A stretch of DNA of 64,000 bases from Puccinia triticina (lineage: Eukaryota > Basidiomycota > Pucciniomycetes > Pucciniales > Pucciniaceae). This document shows positions 9,460 to 20,234 of the stretch, one piece after another. The stretch lies in assembly GCF_026914185.1 (NCBI RefSeq), contig NC_070573.1, forward strand, positions 2,349,501-2,413,500, in the 5' to 3' direction. The first letter of the stretch is position 1. Every line of letters begins with the position of its first letter. A program made the translations under genes and the position numbers. The notes under the pieces are model-generated. The model made no database searches, had not been told where the DNA came from, and saw only the letters and a list, made by a program, of their open reading frames with translations.

Positions 9460-11223
9460 TCAACCCACTGCAAACTTACCTTTCCACGGTTTGTCTAACT
9501 GGGCTACCAGGTCTTGCTGGACGTGCTTTGAACTCAAGATACTAATCAAACACACCGTATTTTTATCAGACTGATAACTGGATTCAACAGAATCCCAGAA
9601 GTCCTCAGCAAGACCACTGATTGCAATGGCCATTATAGGCAACTCGTGGACAGCCTCCTCGAGGTCGGCGGCCAGGTTATTGGCAATGTTTGGTAGAGCC
9701 CAACGCAAAAGCCCATCCGCATTCTTATTAATCAAGCCGTCTTGATGGACAATAGTCATAGAGCCCCGCCAATCCTGCACAGATATCTGCCACCGCAGCA
9801 TATGCCTACTGGGTGGCTTCATATTCATCAGTGACTTCAGTGCAATACAGTCGGTGATAACTTCAAAAACGCAGCCGTCCAAATAGTAGTACAACTTGTC
9901 CAGTGCCCAAACCAAACACAAGCACTCCAACTGGGAAGCACCATATCTCTTCTTGGATTCTTTCAGCTGCCGCGAAATGAAACAAATAGGACCCTCTTGC
10001 TTGCAATCACCCACCATTTGAACCTGATGAAGCGCGGCGCCAAGGCCATCCATACAGGCGTCCACATAGAGCCGGTACGGCCTTTTTAGGTCCAGATGAA
10101 ACAATAACAGAGCCGTAGTAAGTGCCACGTGCAGCGCCTTATAGGCCTCAAGCCTATCCTGAGTCATTTTGCAAGCCACATTAGGACTACGTAATTTGTA
10201 GAGGCAGGACGCCATTTTGTTGAAATCTTTGATATGCAGTCTATAGTAGCCAGCAAATCCCAGAAAGGATTGAAGCTCCTTCACCGTAACTGGGATAGGT
10301 TTCATCAAGACCGCCGCTACCCAACCTTGATTCACACCCAATGTCAGCCTGTTGACAATGTGACCCAAAGCCTTCAGCTCTGCAAAACCAAATGAGCATT
10401 TTGTGAGGGAAATTTTCATTCCCATTGCGCAAATTTTCTTCAAAACCAGGGACAATTTTTCAATGTGATCTTCCCAAGTTTCGGTGAAAATGATGAGGTC
10501 ATCAATATAGACTATTAGCCATAGCTGACTGAGTTCTTTGTTGAACTCTCCATCCATCATTCTCTGAAAATGTGATGGCGCGTTTTTGATTCCAAGCGGC
10601 ATCCGCAAATATTTGTGAACTCCCATGTGGGAGATAATTTGGTGATACTTGCAACTATCGACTTTCACTACATTCTGGTGAAAGCCCTTTAGGACATCCA
10701 TGCAAGTGATGAACCTCGCGCCGTGCAACTTTGTCAGGGACTCTGTGATTTCCGGCATTGGGTAGCGGTCCAGCACAGTGTATGTGTTTAGCGCCCAAAA
10801 GTCTCCGACAAGTCGTGATTTATCCTTATTCCAGGCAATGATCACAGGAGTAGTGATCTTGACACCCTCATTGGATCCTACCTTCCTGAGAATTCCCATC
10901 CTCGTCAACATATTTATGTGCTCCTCAATCGCCGCTTGGGTACAAGGACTCGCCGGACAAGGAGCCTTCCTTAATGCTGGCGGGTAAGGCCTTTCGACCG
11001 TGAGTGTAACCTCTACCTGGTGACCCTTAATTGCGCCGAATGCAGGCTGGTCCACCGTTGCAAACGCGCCCCTGAAATTTCCCAACGACTCAATGAGATT
11101 GGCTCTCTGCCTTGCCAACAGTTTGGGAGAAATCTTAGCGTCACGGCCAACTTCTTCAGCAAAGGAAGTGGCAGGAGCGCTTTCCGGAATCACTGCATTA
11201 ATGGACTCGTCAAAATCAAACAC
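9460..11223 (-). CDS. G2 reverse transcriptase and RNase H
   Basis: RT with GILRKVGSNEGVKITTPVII, SRLVGDFWALNTYT, MPLGIKNAPSHFQRMMD and the active site IVYIDDLIIF (both Asp present). RNase H follows with LYVDACMDGLGAALHQ and QLECLCLVWALDKLYYYLDG. The frame is continuous with gag-protease upstream except for the TAG at 11275-11277. The coding part in fact starts directly after that stop, and the ATG at 11223 is only the first Met. A single stop might be read through or might be a mutation. Confidence 0.92.
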   Translation of the reverse strand: MFDFDESINAVIPESAPATSFAEEVGRDAKISPKLLARQRANLIESLGNFRGAFATVDQPAFGAIKGHQVEVTLTVERPYPPALRKAPCPASPCTQAAIEEHINMLTRMGILRKVGSNEGVKITTPVIIAWNKDKSRLVGDFWALNTYTVLDRYPMPEITESLTKLHGARFITCMDVLKGFHQNVVKVDSCKYHQIISHMGVHKYLRMPLGIKNAPSHFQRMMDGEFNKELSQLWLIVYIDDLIIFTETWEDHIEKLSLVLKKICAMGMKISLTKCSFGFAELKALGHIVNRLTLGVNQGWVAAVLMKPIPVTVKELQSFLGFAGYYRLHIKDFNKMASCLYKLRSPNVACKMTQDRLEAYKALHVALTTALLLFHLDLKRPYRLYVDACMDGLGAALHQVQMVGDCKQEGPICFISRQLKESKKRYGASQLECLCLVWALDKLYYYLDGCVFEVITDCIALKSLMNMKPPSRHMLRWQISVQDWRGSMTIVHQDGLINKNADGLLRWALPNIANNLAADLEEAVHELPIMAIAISGLAEDFWDSVESSYQSDKNTVCLISILSSKHVQQDLVAQLDKPWKGKFAVG

Positions 11224-11274
11224 TCGTTTACCAATTGTGAACTGGCAAAGGTCACCATTGATAAGGGAAATTTT

Positions 11275-14076
11275 CTAGTGAGCAAGGTAATTGTTTCCCA
11301 CAATAAAATATCTTGAGCTCATGTTTTCCATTACTACAAATCGAATGTCCTTCATTTGCAGTTTAATGTTCACTATACCAAGCGGAAGCAGAGTGCCTGA
11401 CGCGCTATGGAAATTCCCAGTCTCAATGGGTAGAATGAACTTCTCCCACCCAGGGCAAAAACGTCTAAGGTAATGTTTTCCCACTACCGATCTCACTGCC
11501 CCACTATCCAGCAGGACCATACAGTCCAGCTCACAGCATTGCATGCGTACCAGGTTATTCTTTCCTGACAACAGACTGATTGCAAAAGCTCCGTGCGACG
11601 TCTCGCCAATGATGGGACCCTTGGGATCATAGACGCTGGCCTCCTCTTCCTTGTGGACCGGCGGATCCTCCCCAGCAACAAGATTTATGTTCTTGGGGCA
11701 CTTCCTTGAAGTGTGCCCGGTCTCCTTGCAAGTGTAGCAGGTAATTGGTCCTGTCATGGCGGGCGCTCTGGGCTGAGCACTTGGGACTGTTGGCGTCTTG
11801 TTGGCAGTTGCCACTCTCGGGGTGAAGCGCCTTCTACCTAACTTAGTCTTTTCGCAAATATCTTCAAGTACGTTAGTAAACTCGCTAAGATCTGCGGCTG
11901 GGTTTCTCATAGCTGTCTTGACGGCAAACTCCACTTCGCTGTCCATGAGGCGCAGCAACTTGAAGTTTATTGACTCCTGAGAAATGTCCGGAGCAAAACA
12001 CTTAAGCCGATCATACTGCTTCGTGACCCAATCGGAAGGAACCGAGTCACCAGCAATGAACTTATCCGCGTCAAAGTCATCCTCCTTCATGCGCTTCCAA
12101 CTTGAGGTGCCATATTTCTTACAAATCTCTTCTCGCCAAAATCTCCATTTCTTGTTTTGATGGATAGCTTCCATGGTTTTGAACCAAGAGCAAGCTCCAT
12201 CAGTTAGAATGGTGAGCAACTTGAGTACTATCACCCCATTGTTAAGATGACTGTGGCGTTTAGCAGAGTCAATCCAATGAATGAAATCCATGTGGTCATA
12301 CTCTCCCTTGCCGGAGAACGTAGGCCAGTGTGACTTCGCTATGGCGTTAGTCAATTGCTTCTGGACCTCTAGGCTCACAGCTTCCTGCTCATCATGGGAA
12401 CCTTCGACATCTGCTCCATTTCCAGGCCGACGGGGAGTGGGCTCCGCCACAGTCGCAGCTCTCACCAAGTTAGCTAGCTCTGTAACTTCGGCTCTCAACC
12501 TGGCTCCTTCCGAGCGGTTTTGACTTATCATGGTGTCAAAGGGCTCATTAAGCTTAAGAAAGTCTTTTCTCTGTCCCTCGCTGGCCTCCTCAATATGGGC
12601 GTTCAAATCTTCCATAGTCTCGCTGGTTGCATTCTCATGTTCTGCGGGTTTTGCACGGCTAGCAAGAACGCGGTCCAATTTATCACTAAAATTTCCCATG
12701 GCTTCCGTTACCGCGGAGGCCACCTGTGCTTTGATATCAACCGCTGCAGGCCGCGCGGAAAAATCATCTGCCAGTGACTTATCCAAACGGCTTGTTACCT
12801 TAGTCATTGTAGCTTCGATGGCCGTCGCCACGCTTTTCCCATTGTCTAAGGGGCGTGACTTGGCCTCAATAAGTTTCTCCAGGCGCTCCAGTCGACCCAC
12901 TATGTCCGCTTCAAACTTCTTGTTATCTGAAATAAGAGGCTTGAGCTCAATAGCCGCCTCCATGTGATGCACCTTAGCATCAAATTCCTGAACAACTTGT
13001 ACTACCTTAGCCGAATCACACTGGGGGCGGGAGTCCAATGCCATCAGTATAGACTCATTGGCGCTACTAAGGGAAACGGCAAGAAGCTCCTCAAAGCCAG
13101 TCTTGTTCTGCACCGCTCCGGTCACAGACAACGACTGCAGAGCGCTCACGGACTTTCTCAACAGCTTAAGGTCTTCAGCTATTCTATCTAATTTTTTAAC
13201 AGCCGATTGCGCGGCTGCAGAGGTTGTATTACCCATAGCCATCAAGTTAGTTAGAGAAAATGTGGATGACTTAGAGTTAGCCACAACTAGATCCTGTAAA
13301 TAGGATATTTTGTTGGACAAAAGGGTGGAGACTTTGGTAGAAAGAGTAGAAAAAAGCTTTGTCATAGATTTATCATGGTGGGAAACAACTATCTTAGAGT
13401 TCTCATCCACCACCTTTTCCACCTCCTGAAACATGTAAGAAAGAAGTCCGGTGGCCTCTTTCAAGGTAAGTCCCGCTGGTTCCCTCGGTTCCAGCTTTGC
13501 AAGTGATTGATCGCTTGGTAACCCCCTTGGATCGTGCGGCTCATTCGAAAGAGCTCCCCGTACACTTGGTTCCGGTATTGCTGGTGGCCGCGCATCCAAC
13601 CCTGCCCGCGCTGATTCACCGGTGGCTGGTTTACCTGTCTCGCCCCTGGAGCCGGTTGGCCCTGCTGCCGAGGACGTCGGTTCCTGGCATTGGGACAAGT
13701 CTTCCCCGGTTGGTTGTTTGGACCTCCTGGGTTTGGGGCTGCCTGTTGGTCGACTCTGGAACGTGTGTTGTGAGGGCTCCATCCCTCTGCAATGTGGGCT
13801 AATGCCTCCGCTCCGATTAGTCTCACTAGCGTGTCGTGAGTCGAGACTGCCAGATCCCAAAACAACACCGCCTGCTCGTAGTTCGAGGCCGCCAACGCCT
13901 GGAGGCACTCCTCCCTGAATCGCAGGTGGGTCCCGATTACCAGCTCCGTTGCTGGACTGAACTGGACGTCCTCCTCCTCGCTTGAATTCTCCGGGTCCAA
14001 CAAGTTCGGGTTTGGAGGCCCTAGTTGAGGAAGATTTAGGACCAGGGTTAGTGGTGGCATTCTTTGGTGGAGCCAT
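11275..14076 (-). CDS. G2 Gag and protease polyprotein, 933 aa
   Basis: Long Pro/Ser-rich N-terminus (about residues 1-200), then predicted helical coiled segments (200-600). The retrotransposon gag domain is at about 590-720 (HWPTFSGKGEYDHMDFIHWI, then WFKTMEAIHQNKKWRFWREE). A CCHC zinc knuckle CYTCKETGHTSRKCPK is near residue 800. The aspartic protease motif VLLDSGAVRSVVG lies near 870. Length and order match chromovirus Gag-Pro. The frame ends with TAG exactly where RT continues in the same frame. Confidence 0.9.
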   Translation of the reverse strand: MAPPKNATTNPGPKSSSTRASKPELVGPGEFKRGGGRPVQSSNGAGNRDPPAIQGGVPPGVGGLELRAGGVVLGSGSLDSRHASETNRSGGISPHCRGMEPSQHTFQSRPTGSPKPRRSKQPTGEDLSQCQEPTSSAAGPTGSRGETGKPATGESARAGLDARPPAIPEPSVRGALSNEPHDPRGLPSDQSLAKLEPREPAGLTLKEATGLLSYMFQEVEKVVDENSKIVVSHHDKSMTKLFSTLSTKVSTLLSNKISYLQDLVVANSKSSTFSLTNLMAMGNTTSAAAQSAVKKLDRIAEDLKLLRKSVSALQSLSVTGAVQNKTGFEELLAVSLSSANESILMALDSRPQCDSAKVVQVVQEFDAKVHHMEAAIELKPLISDNKKFEADIVGRLERLEKLIEAKSRPLDNGKSVATAIEATMTKVTSRLDKSLADDFSARPAAVDIKAQVASAVTEAMGNFSDKLDRVLASRAKPAEHENATSETMEDLNAHIEEASEGQRKDFLKLNEPFDTMISQNRSEGARLRAEVTELANLVRAATVAEPTPRRPGNGADVEGSHDEQEAVSLEVQKQLTNAIAKSHWPTFSGKGEYDHMDFIHWIDSAKRHSHLNNGVIVLKLLTILTDGACSWFKTMEAIHQNKKWRFWREEICKKYGTSSWKRMKEDDFDADKFIAGDSVPSDWVTKQYDRLKCFAPDISQESINFKLLRLMDSEVEFAVKTAMRNPAADLSEFTNVLEDICEKTKLGRRRFTPRVATANKTPTVPSAQPRAPAMTGPITCYTCKETGHTSRKCPKNINLVAGEDPPVHKEEEASVYDPKGPIIGETSHGAFAISLLSGKNNLVRMQCCELDCMVLLDSGAVRSVVGKHYLRRFCPGWEKFILPIETGNFHSASGTLLPLGIVNIKLQMKDIRFVVMENMSSRYFIVGNNYLAH

Positions 14077-14903
14077 TATATAGGATGATAGGCCCTTTTT
14101 AACTAACCGTCAACGATAATCTCCGTATCGGCCCTTGAAGCCGGGCAAGGTTGAACGGATCTCGCAGGATCAGCACCACTAGTAGGATTGCCGCGCAACT
14201 CCCGCTCGACTAGTTCAGTTGAAGCTGCAGAATGCGGATGAGCCTGCGTGAACGAAGTTGACTGAGGTGCTGGTGGGGCTTAGTCGTGGATGCTGTCGAT
14301 GAAACAACGCAAGATTGGGTTCACAGCTGGAACGGCTGGGGCTCTCACAGTTGTAGAACCTGTTGCTGACAATGCCGGGTCTATTTTAGTCGCGATTAAC
14401 CCTGTATCCGCGCCACCTGTACCGTTGTTGGGCTCGGTAGCTTGATTTGCCTGGGGAACTGCGCGGTCCGACTGAGCTCTGGCTGTATTGCCGGTAGGGC
14501 GGAACAACGAGTTGAAAAGAGCCGCTACTCCGTTATCAGTTGGTGCTGGGTTGACCGTCGACCGGACAGGCTCACTAGAGCTTGAGTTTACGTTGGCTGG
14601 TGTCGGATTGGGTCTGTCCAACAAAAAGAAACTGTGTAGGGACTATTGTCCGACGGGACAAGGCAGTTGACATCACTTGCTTACTGATACTTATAGGCTC
14701 TGCAAAGGACTATGACGCCGCAAAGATTCAAACAGAGCAAGTATGGCTGATCGTCCTAAGCAACACGGACTGATAGAAATAAGATAGAGAAGAACAAGAC
14801 GCAAATCAGTTCTTCAGGAACTGGACTCAATGATCAGAGTGACAAGGAAAAATGAGGGTGTGATAAACCTCAGGTCTGGGAAAAAGGAGATGAGGCCCCC
14901 AAA
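14077..14903 (-). other. G2 leader with small ORF
   Basis: Untranslated leader between the 5' LTR and gag. A minus-strand frame at 14280-14624 (114 codons, Asn/Pro/Thr-rich) has no recognisable domain. It may be a leader ORF or a decayed gag extension. Confidence 0.5.
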
Positions 14904-15631
14904 TGTCAGGGCGGGTCTCTAATGTGACAACGCCCGACTATGCAATGACACTAAGTGTCTACGGATACACGCTTGCAGAGCGGAGAACACCCTGTAAGGG
15001 AGGACCGAAGTCCGTCTCAACTCTACCGACTAGGCGGGAGGAGGAGCCACTCCTCCAAGATGGAGGGGCCTGGGTAGAGCGGAGTCGTACCAGGATCAAA
15101 GGATCCACTCAAATACAGCAAGGAAAAAATAAGGATGGGATCCGGTGAGCTTACCTTATCGGAGACTGTAGAGGATCCAATAAGCAAAGCTGGAGCCGGA
15201 GATAAGTAGTGGAGAGGAGGTTGGTCGAGAGAAGCGGGAGTGTTTGAGTTCAAGAGCTAAGAAAAAAGGAAAAGAAGCTGTTGTCGAGTTTTCAAGGATA
15301 AAAGCCCCAATGGTTGAGTATGCTCAACAATATAGGCGGGCTTGGTACCAAAAAACTCTGGGGAACAACACTCCTGAAGAGAGTCCCCCTAATATATGGG
15401 AAAAGTGGGCTCCGATCCCGGAAGCTCTTCTTCCCCCAACTTCCTGCCCGCTGTTAAGCGGACATACTATTCAACAAGCGCACTATTGTGCTACTCAACA
15501 CCGCAACGAGGTCAGTGCGTTGCTGAGGTATCTATTGCTGCGCCCCATTCCGGCGGCAGAAGTCATTCTTGCGGCAAAAGGGGCGGTCCTTTGCAATCCT
15601 CTGTGCTGTCGGGACTAACAGAGGGTTGACA
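14904..15631 (-). repeat. G2 5' LTR
   Basis: 728 bp, the same length as the 3' LTR. On the minus strand it is followed directly by TTTGGGGGCCTCATC (14903 downward), the position of the tRNA primer-binding site. I cannot assign the tRNA. Confidence 0.9.
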
Positions 15632-15643
15632 TCTCATCACTAG

Positions 15644-16446
15644 TCTGCCGTTGTTTGTGCTTGGTCCTTCTCCTGATCTCTTTGTTGTAAATAGTCTCCT
15701 CTATCTGATCCCTTCATGACCACTCTGTTTGATTGATACACGAAGTCCTTATTGTCATCTACTGTCTTTCTTCTAACAATCAATCCGAAAAAACATGAAT
15801 TTACGGCCTCTTTTTCTCACATATGTTGTATAGCTGTATATAGTCTATTGCGTTAAGTATCCTTGCCTCCAATGATCAGCATCTTCCAGTTGTCCATTTT
15901 GGCTGTGATTCTTCTTGGTTTTGTCTGTGAGATTTTAAGAGTGTTGTCCTCCTTTTGCACATGACCTCGCTATTCCAACTGATTGAGAAGAGAGACCAAG
16001 TCGTCCCTCCAAAAAAAAAAAGAAACCAATCCAGTCGGAGCACTCCCTCGCTCCATACACACTACAAGCCCATCAGGATACTCAAACCTCGCTCCGTACG
16101 CTCTCTTCAACGCTACTGCATGTAACCTCAATGTTTCCGTGCTGGCGCTTCCCATGCGTTCTCCTTCTTGACAAAACTCTTGTACACGGTTGTTCCATCT
16201 ACAACCTGTTCAACTCGACCTCCCTCTGTACCTGCTTCAGTACACTCACTTTAATTGTTACTACAACCTCATTGATGTGTCGCAAAGCTCGCGCGTCCCA
16301 TACGTTCACCTTGTTGAGTAAGACTGCAAAAAAAACAATCCATACTTATCCTATACTTGACTGATTCCTAAAAAAAAAAAAACCTGTATCTAAAATTCTG
16401 AAATTTTACACCTCCCTATCTAAACAAAAGATCAGCTATTTGAGAC
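15644..16446. other. 3' region of the + strand ORF inside R1, no gene
   Basis: AT-rich sequence following the TAG at 15641-15643. It holds only short frames, plus A-runs at 16008-16022 and about 16369-16382. I see no RNA gene or repeat pair. Confidence 0.4.
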
Positions 16447-16492
16447 AACCCTCTCCCCCAAATTATTGGTTGTCCTCAACCAATTCTAAGTG
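16447..16492 (-). promoter_or_regulatory. Second hairpin and PPT-like block of R1
   Basis: On the minus strand the block is hairpin ATTGGTTG-AGGA-CAACCAAT, then AATTTGGGGGAGAGGGT, then TGTCTC. The arrangement equals that at 2264-2305 (8-bp stem, NGGA loop, short spacer, G-rich purine run) but the stem bases differ in compensating pairs. It lies about 540 bp downstream of the pol stop. Confidence 0.6.
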
Positions 16493-17011
16493 TGAGAAAA
16501 AATCAGTCAGAAACAAAACTTAATCAACAACCAATCACAACTCAATAATAGAAAAAATGAATACAAAACAAGATCATATTGGAAAACATAGTGCCTAATC
16601 CCCTATGTAGCACAGAAAAAGTGAATAATCCAAATAGTTAATATAACAAAACAGTGCATAGAACAAAAGGAGTGAATATAACCAAAGTGCCCACCCATAC
16701 CCTCAGAAAACATAATTCAATTTTTTACTGAACTGAAGAGATATCTCTTCCTAGAAAAAAAATAATACAATGTGACTCATCTGATGGAAAAAAACATGAT
16801 GCTAGGAAAAAAAAACCAAACTCATCAAAATTCTCAGTAAACTCAACTCTTGTGGGACTCCTCCCTCAACTTTTAAGTCTAAAACTATCATAAAAACTAA
16901 GAAAAAGTACTACTACATATATCATACCTTAAAAAAAAATCACCAACCTATATACAGAGCAACAAAAAAATATAAGCAGTTTACCCTCCTACTCAGGAGC
17001 TTGACAAAAAT
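16493..17011 (-). other. R1 3' non-coding region after pol
   Basis: A-rich on the + strand, with many poly-A runs and no open frame of note. Confidence 0.5.
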
Positions 17012-17152
17012 CTAGTCTTCCTCTTCTAAGACACCCTCTTGATCATCAATATCCATTTCATCTGACATTAAATCTTTAAGAGGTTTGCCTCTCACAAAAT
17101 ATCTTTTGATATGAGAAGCTGCATACTTTCTTTTGAGTTCAACACCATCTAA
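17012..17152 (-). CDS. R1 Pol C-terminus (split off by Helitron Ha)
   Basis: The minus strand reads LDGVELKRKYAASHIKRYF and then an acidic tail ending LEEED-stop (TAG at 17014-17012). This is the C-terminal end of Gypsy integrases of the xYILEELDGVxLKRxYAxxxxKxF type. The preceding residues (GAYILEE) are at 24040-24060, so Ha inserted between adjacent codons. Removing Ha restores the frame. Confidence 0.8.
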   Translation of the reverse strand, partial: LDGVELKRKYAASHIKRYFVRGKPLKDLMSDEMDIDDQEGVLEEED

Positions 17153-18150
17153 TCCAAGTATATTAAAGCCTCAGGTTTACAGAAAAAAAAATCAAGGGTT
17201 CCCCCTTACAAAATGCAAAAATACAAAAAAAAAAAATCAAGGGTCCCCCCTTTACAAAACAAGCAATCAGAGGGCCAAAACCATCCTACAATTCCAGCAA
17301 AATACAAAAAAAAAACATCCTACATAAAAAATGACAAAAAAATCCACTCCCAGCCACCCAGCACAGCAAGCTGACACACCGTGGCCCAACACCCATCCCT
17401 GTCTAGCAGGGTTAAAAAGCGTTGGGAAGAGGACCCCCAGCCCAAAAGCACAGGGGGGCCCCCAAATATCCCCCGCCGGACTGCGCAAATGCAACAGCGG
17501 ACAAGGGTGGGACAACCCTCAAGCTGGAATTACAGCCCAAGAGTCGCCTGAGGAATCAATCTGGCCTCCAACCCCCCCCCTACTTATACCCGTCACAACC
17601 CGCCGCCCAACGACTCCAGGCCACGCCCACTGTGAGACCCCCCTTGAGGCCTCACAAGCAGGGATTACATAATCCACTCGTCAGACTCTTAGACTCGGAA
17701 TCCCCGCGCCCTCCTAGCTCAGCAGAGAGAAGCTAACCTCTCTCCTGGGCTAGGTGAGCATTTTTCCTTCTTCCTTATCTTCAGTTGTATTAGAGAGAGA
17801 AGCTAACCTCTCTCCTGGGCTAGCTCTTGCAATATAAGTGGTTCCTAGAAAAGTCTCTCCTTGGCTTCGAGCCAACGTGCCAACCCTGATAAGCGCCCAG
17901 TGAAGAGTCCCAGAGCGGACTCTTACACCCACTTGCTCGCCTGAAGCCACCTACACCACCTCAAACCAACGCCACGCAACGCCAACCCTATGCAACTACC
18001 GCGGTATTTCCCCGCTGGGCACCTGAAACGTACGTCAACACTCATACATCCTTCCCCTAGGCAATACACGCAACCCACCTCAACCCTTACCGCCACACCC
18101 CTGATGTGTATTTTACCTGTGTGGTACTGACTACAACTCAACAAACTTCA
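17153..18150 (+). repeat. 5' carrier segment shared by Ha, Hb and Hc
   Basis: Homologous to 30545-31060 (Hb) and, inverted, to 48235-47750 (Hc). Shared blocks include ATCAAGGGTTCCCCC, CCCTGTCTAGCAGGG, the GC-rich GGGGGGCC stretch and CTGACTACAACTCAACA. Near the 5' end a stem CCCAAC (17385-17390) / GTTGGG (17421-17426) encloses an inner stem CCCTG-TCTAG-CAGGG. The tandem block TAGAGAGAGAAGCTAACCTC occurs twice (about 17725 and 17790). Confidence 0.75.
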
Positions 18151-19128
18151 CCTTTGAACAACTTGGCCCATGCGACCGCAGGCAGGCACGATAAGTTTGA
18201 TCTTTGCTTTTCGTAACTCGCACTTCCAATCCTCCGATTACAACTTGGGGAACGTTCAAAAGTATTGCTTTGTATTTAGCGGCAATGGATTTTGCAGCCA
18301 CCACTTTGGTCGACTTATCAACGGACTCAATTGATCCTGGGATCTCTGATAAACCACAACCATCGATGCATGAAATCAATATGTAAGCATTTTGCTTTGT
18401 CTAGTCATTGCCACCCTTCAACACAGAGGGCTAACCTTTAAAAGCTTCGCTATTGTCACTATCAGACGCTTCGTTTCCAGTCTGTCGTGCTGCTTCACAA
18501 TTATCCTGACTAACGTGTTTGTCTGTCACAAATAATGATAACTATATTAACACCTTGCCAACAAATTAGGCTGGTCTGTTATGAGAGCAACTAACCGTTC
18601 AAAACAGCTCCAAAACTTTGCATGCTCCTATCCTGAAGGGCCTCGATCTCACAATTACTCCCGGAACCTCGCTTGCTATTGCCAGCCATTCTGAAAGTGG
18701 CAAAAGTACGCTTGCTTCCTGATTTTTTCTCTATTTTCTCTTCAAACAAAGACAAGGGATTGAACAATTTTTCTTTTGATGATCAACAAAGCCTCCTGTG
18801 GTTCTTTGATTCACAATTGGGCGGGATACTGTATGGCGACAAGCCAATTGGGAGCTTCAGGTCTTGCAAGATCCGGCGTTACCGAGCAGGACGGTAGGCA
18901 CAAACTTCAGCTACGGTGCCCTGGGAATCGTGTTGGAGAGGACGATGGTCGAGGCGGTGCAAAGGCCATGATGGACTGGACCCTTGACCCGAGTCCCGCT
19001 ATCTATAGTGAAGATTTAGGCTCCGGGCAAGAAAATATCACCGCGCAAGACTCCTCCAATGTGCCCATCATCCTTTGTTATCCTGCCGATAGCTTGGCTA
19101 CTCTGAAACAGGTGTATTTGTTATAGGA
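18150..19128 (+). pseudogene. Captured ABC transporter NBD, Walker A part
   Basis: In one frame 18646-18720 reads DLTITPGTSLAIA followed by SHSESGKSTLAS. This is the beta strand plus Walker A P-loop of an ABC ATPase (consensus GxSGSGKST, with the first Gly replaced by Ser). A stop follows at once, and further fragments such as GDKPIGSFRS (18830-18870) resemble the next NBD segment. The gene is interrupted by H2 at 19128 and resumes at 22401 with the signature region. Frameshifts make it non-functional. The family is probably an ABCB/MDL-type exporter, by analogy with the membrane half in Hb. Confidence 0.6.
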
Positions 19129-19158
19129 CTAGAGGCCAAGGCGGCTTCGCCGCTGCAG

Positions 19159-20234
19159 GGGGTGTGTTAGGCCATTGTAACCCCCCTTCAGTTCAAATTC
19201 AATCTAGAAGCATTTCCCAGCTCCCCCTCCCACCCTGTGCCAATGAACAACAAAGTGTGGGCCTGGGTGCCAGGATGTGGGGCAGGAAAATGTAAAAGTC
19301 TGACAAGACTCTTCACTCAAGATTAAGGATGAAGATCTTTCAACATTTGGACTCAAGGAAACAAATTACAAAGACTGATTCTTCAAAGAAGCTTGCCAGA
19401 AACCAAAAGCAATTGTATTCCTAGTGCAGCAGAAGAGGCTGAACCCCGCAGGAAATGCAGGGCTTCACACAGGGCCCCAGGCCAAAAAAGATGATTTTGT
19501 TGTGTGGCCCAAACTAAGGCGGAGATGGGCTGTCTAGTACAAGCGCCCTGCCAGGATAAAATCCAATGGCATCCAACTGAGCAGAGAAAAAGAAGAAGAC
19601 GGAGAGTGCCAGACCGTCTTTGTGAAAAAGGCGCATGTGAGACAGAGAGGCAGAGGGAGACCAGCGGCGATGGGGTTATACGAGCAGAGAAGCGCCTCCG
19701 TCAGATATATATATATGTGTGTGTATAAGTAAAGCAATCTAGAAGGCGCCAGGGCCCGAGTCCGAAAGCGACGCGGGCGTTTTGGGCAACGAGAAGGGGT
19801 AAGGGTGTCAGGAGTCTTCAAGGCGGTAGCGCAGCGGCGGCTGCGGGTCGCGGGAGGAGGTGATGGGGGAGGCGGATCTAGACCGCGGGTCGGGATCGCG
19901 GGGGGCGGTGCCGAAGGAAGAGGCGGAGGTCGGGAGGGTGTTGAGGTGGTGCGCATGATGGTGGTGGTGGAGGGGGGTGTATTCGGGGACGAAGCCGAGG
20001 GGCGAGCCGCGCGCAGAGGGCGGGCGGATAGCGGGGTTGGGGCACTTCGGCTCTCCGAGCCCGCTGAGGCTGGGGGGCTCGTCCTCACAGCCCTGGTCGA
20101 GGATGAGCCCGACCTCGTCCGCATGGACGGTGGAGTGCCCCGTGCCGTCAACGCTTGAGCACCCGTCGTTGACCGGGTACAGGCACCGGCGGCGGCGCCA
20201 CCTCCGTCGTGTCGTAGTTCCCAATCGCTAGGCC
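19159..20234 (-). other. H2 3' half: unassigned GC-rich sequence
   Basis: Several overlapping GC-rich frames occur on both strands (for example about 19534-20238 and 19805-20158) with Arg/Pro-rich low-complexity translations. They probably reflect base composition. The part next to 20235 may include the low-complexity tail of the chitin synthase, but no domain is visible. Confidence 0.4.

Larger units (their letters stand above)
7292..15631 (-). mobile_element. G2: Gypsy LTR retrotransposon with chromo-like domain (8,340 bp)
   Basis: Two 728-bp LTRs (7292-8019 and 14904-15631) begin TGTCAGGGCGGG and end GAGGGTTGACA. They are flanked by the perfect 5-bp target duplication TCTCA (7287-7291 and 15632-15636). 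By eye the LTRs differ at about 28 positions (about 4%). The internal region is one minus-strand frame, gag-PR-RT-RNaseH-IN-chromo, with two in-frame stops (11275-11277 TAG, 9460-9462 TGA). It is inserted four codons before the stop of the + strand ORF inside R1. Confidence 0.95.

Noticed and set aside
12281..13918. Plus-strand ORFs opposite G2 gag
   Set aside because: Antisense shadows of a clear Gag-protease frame.
17153..18150. Carrier segments interpreted as LTRs or a solo LTR
   Set aside because: No TG...CA borders and no target duplication. They always start at the A^T junction of a Helitron.
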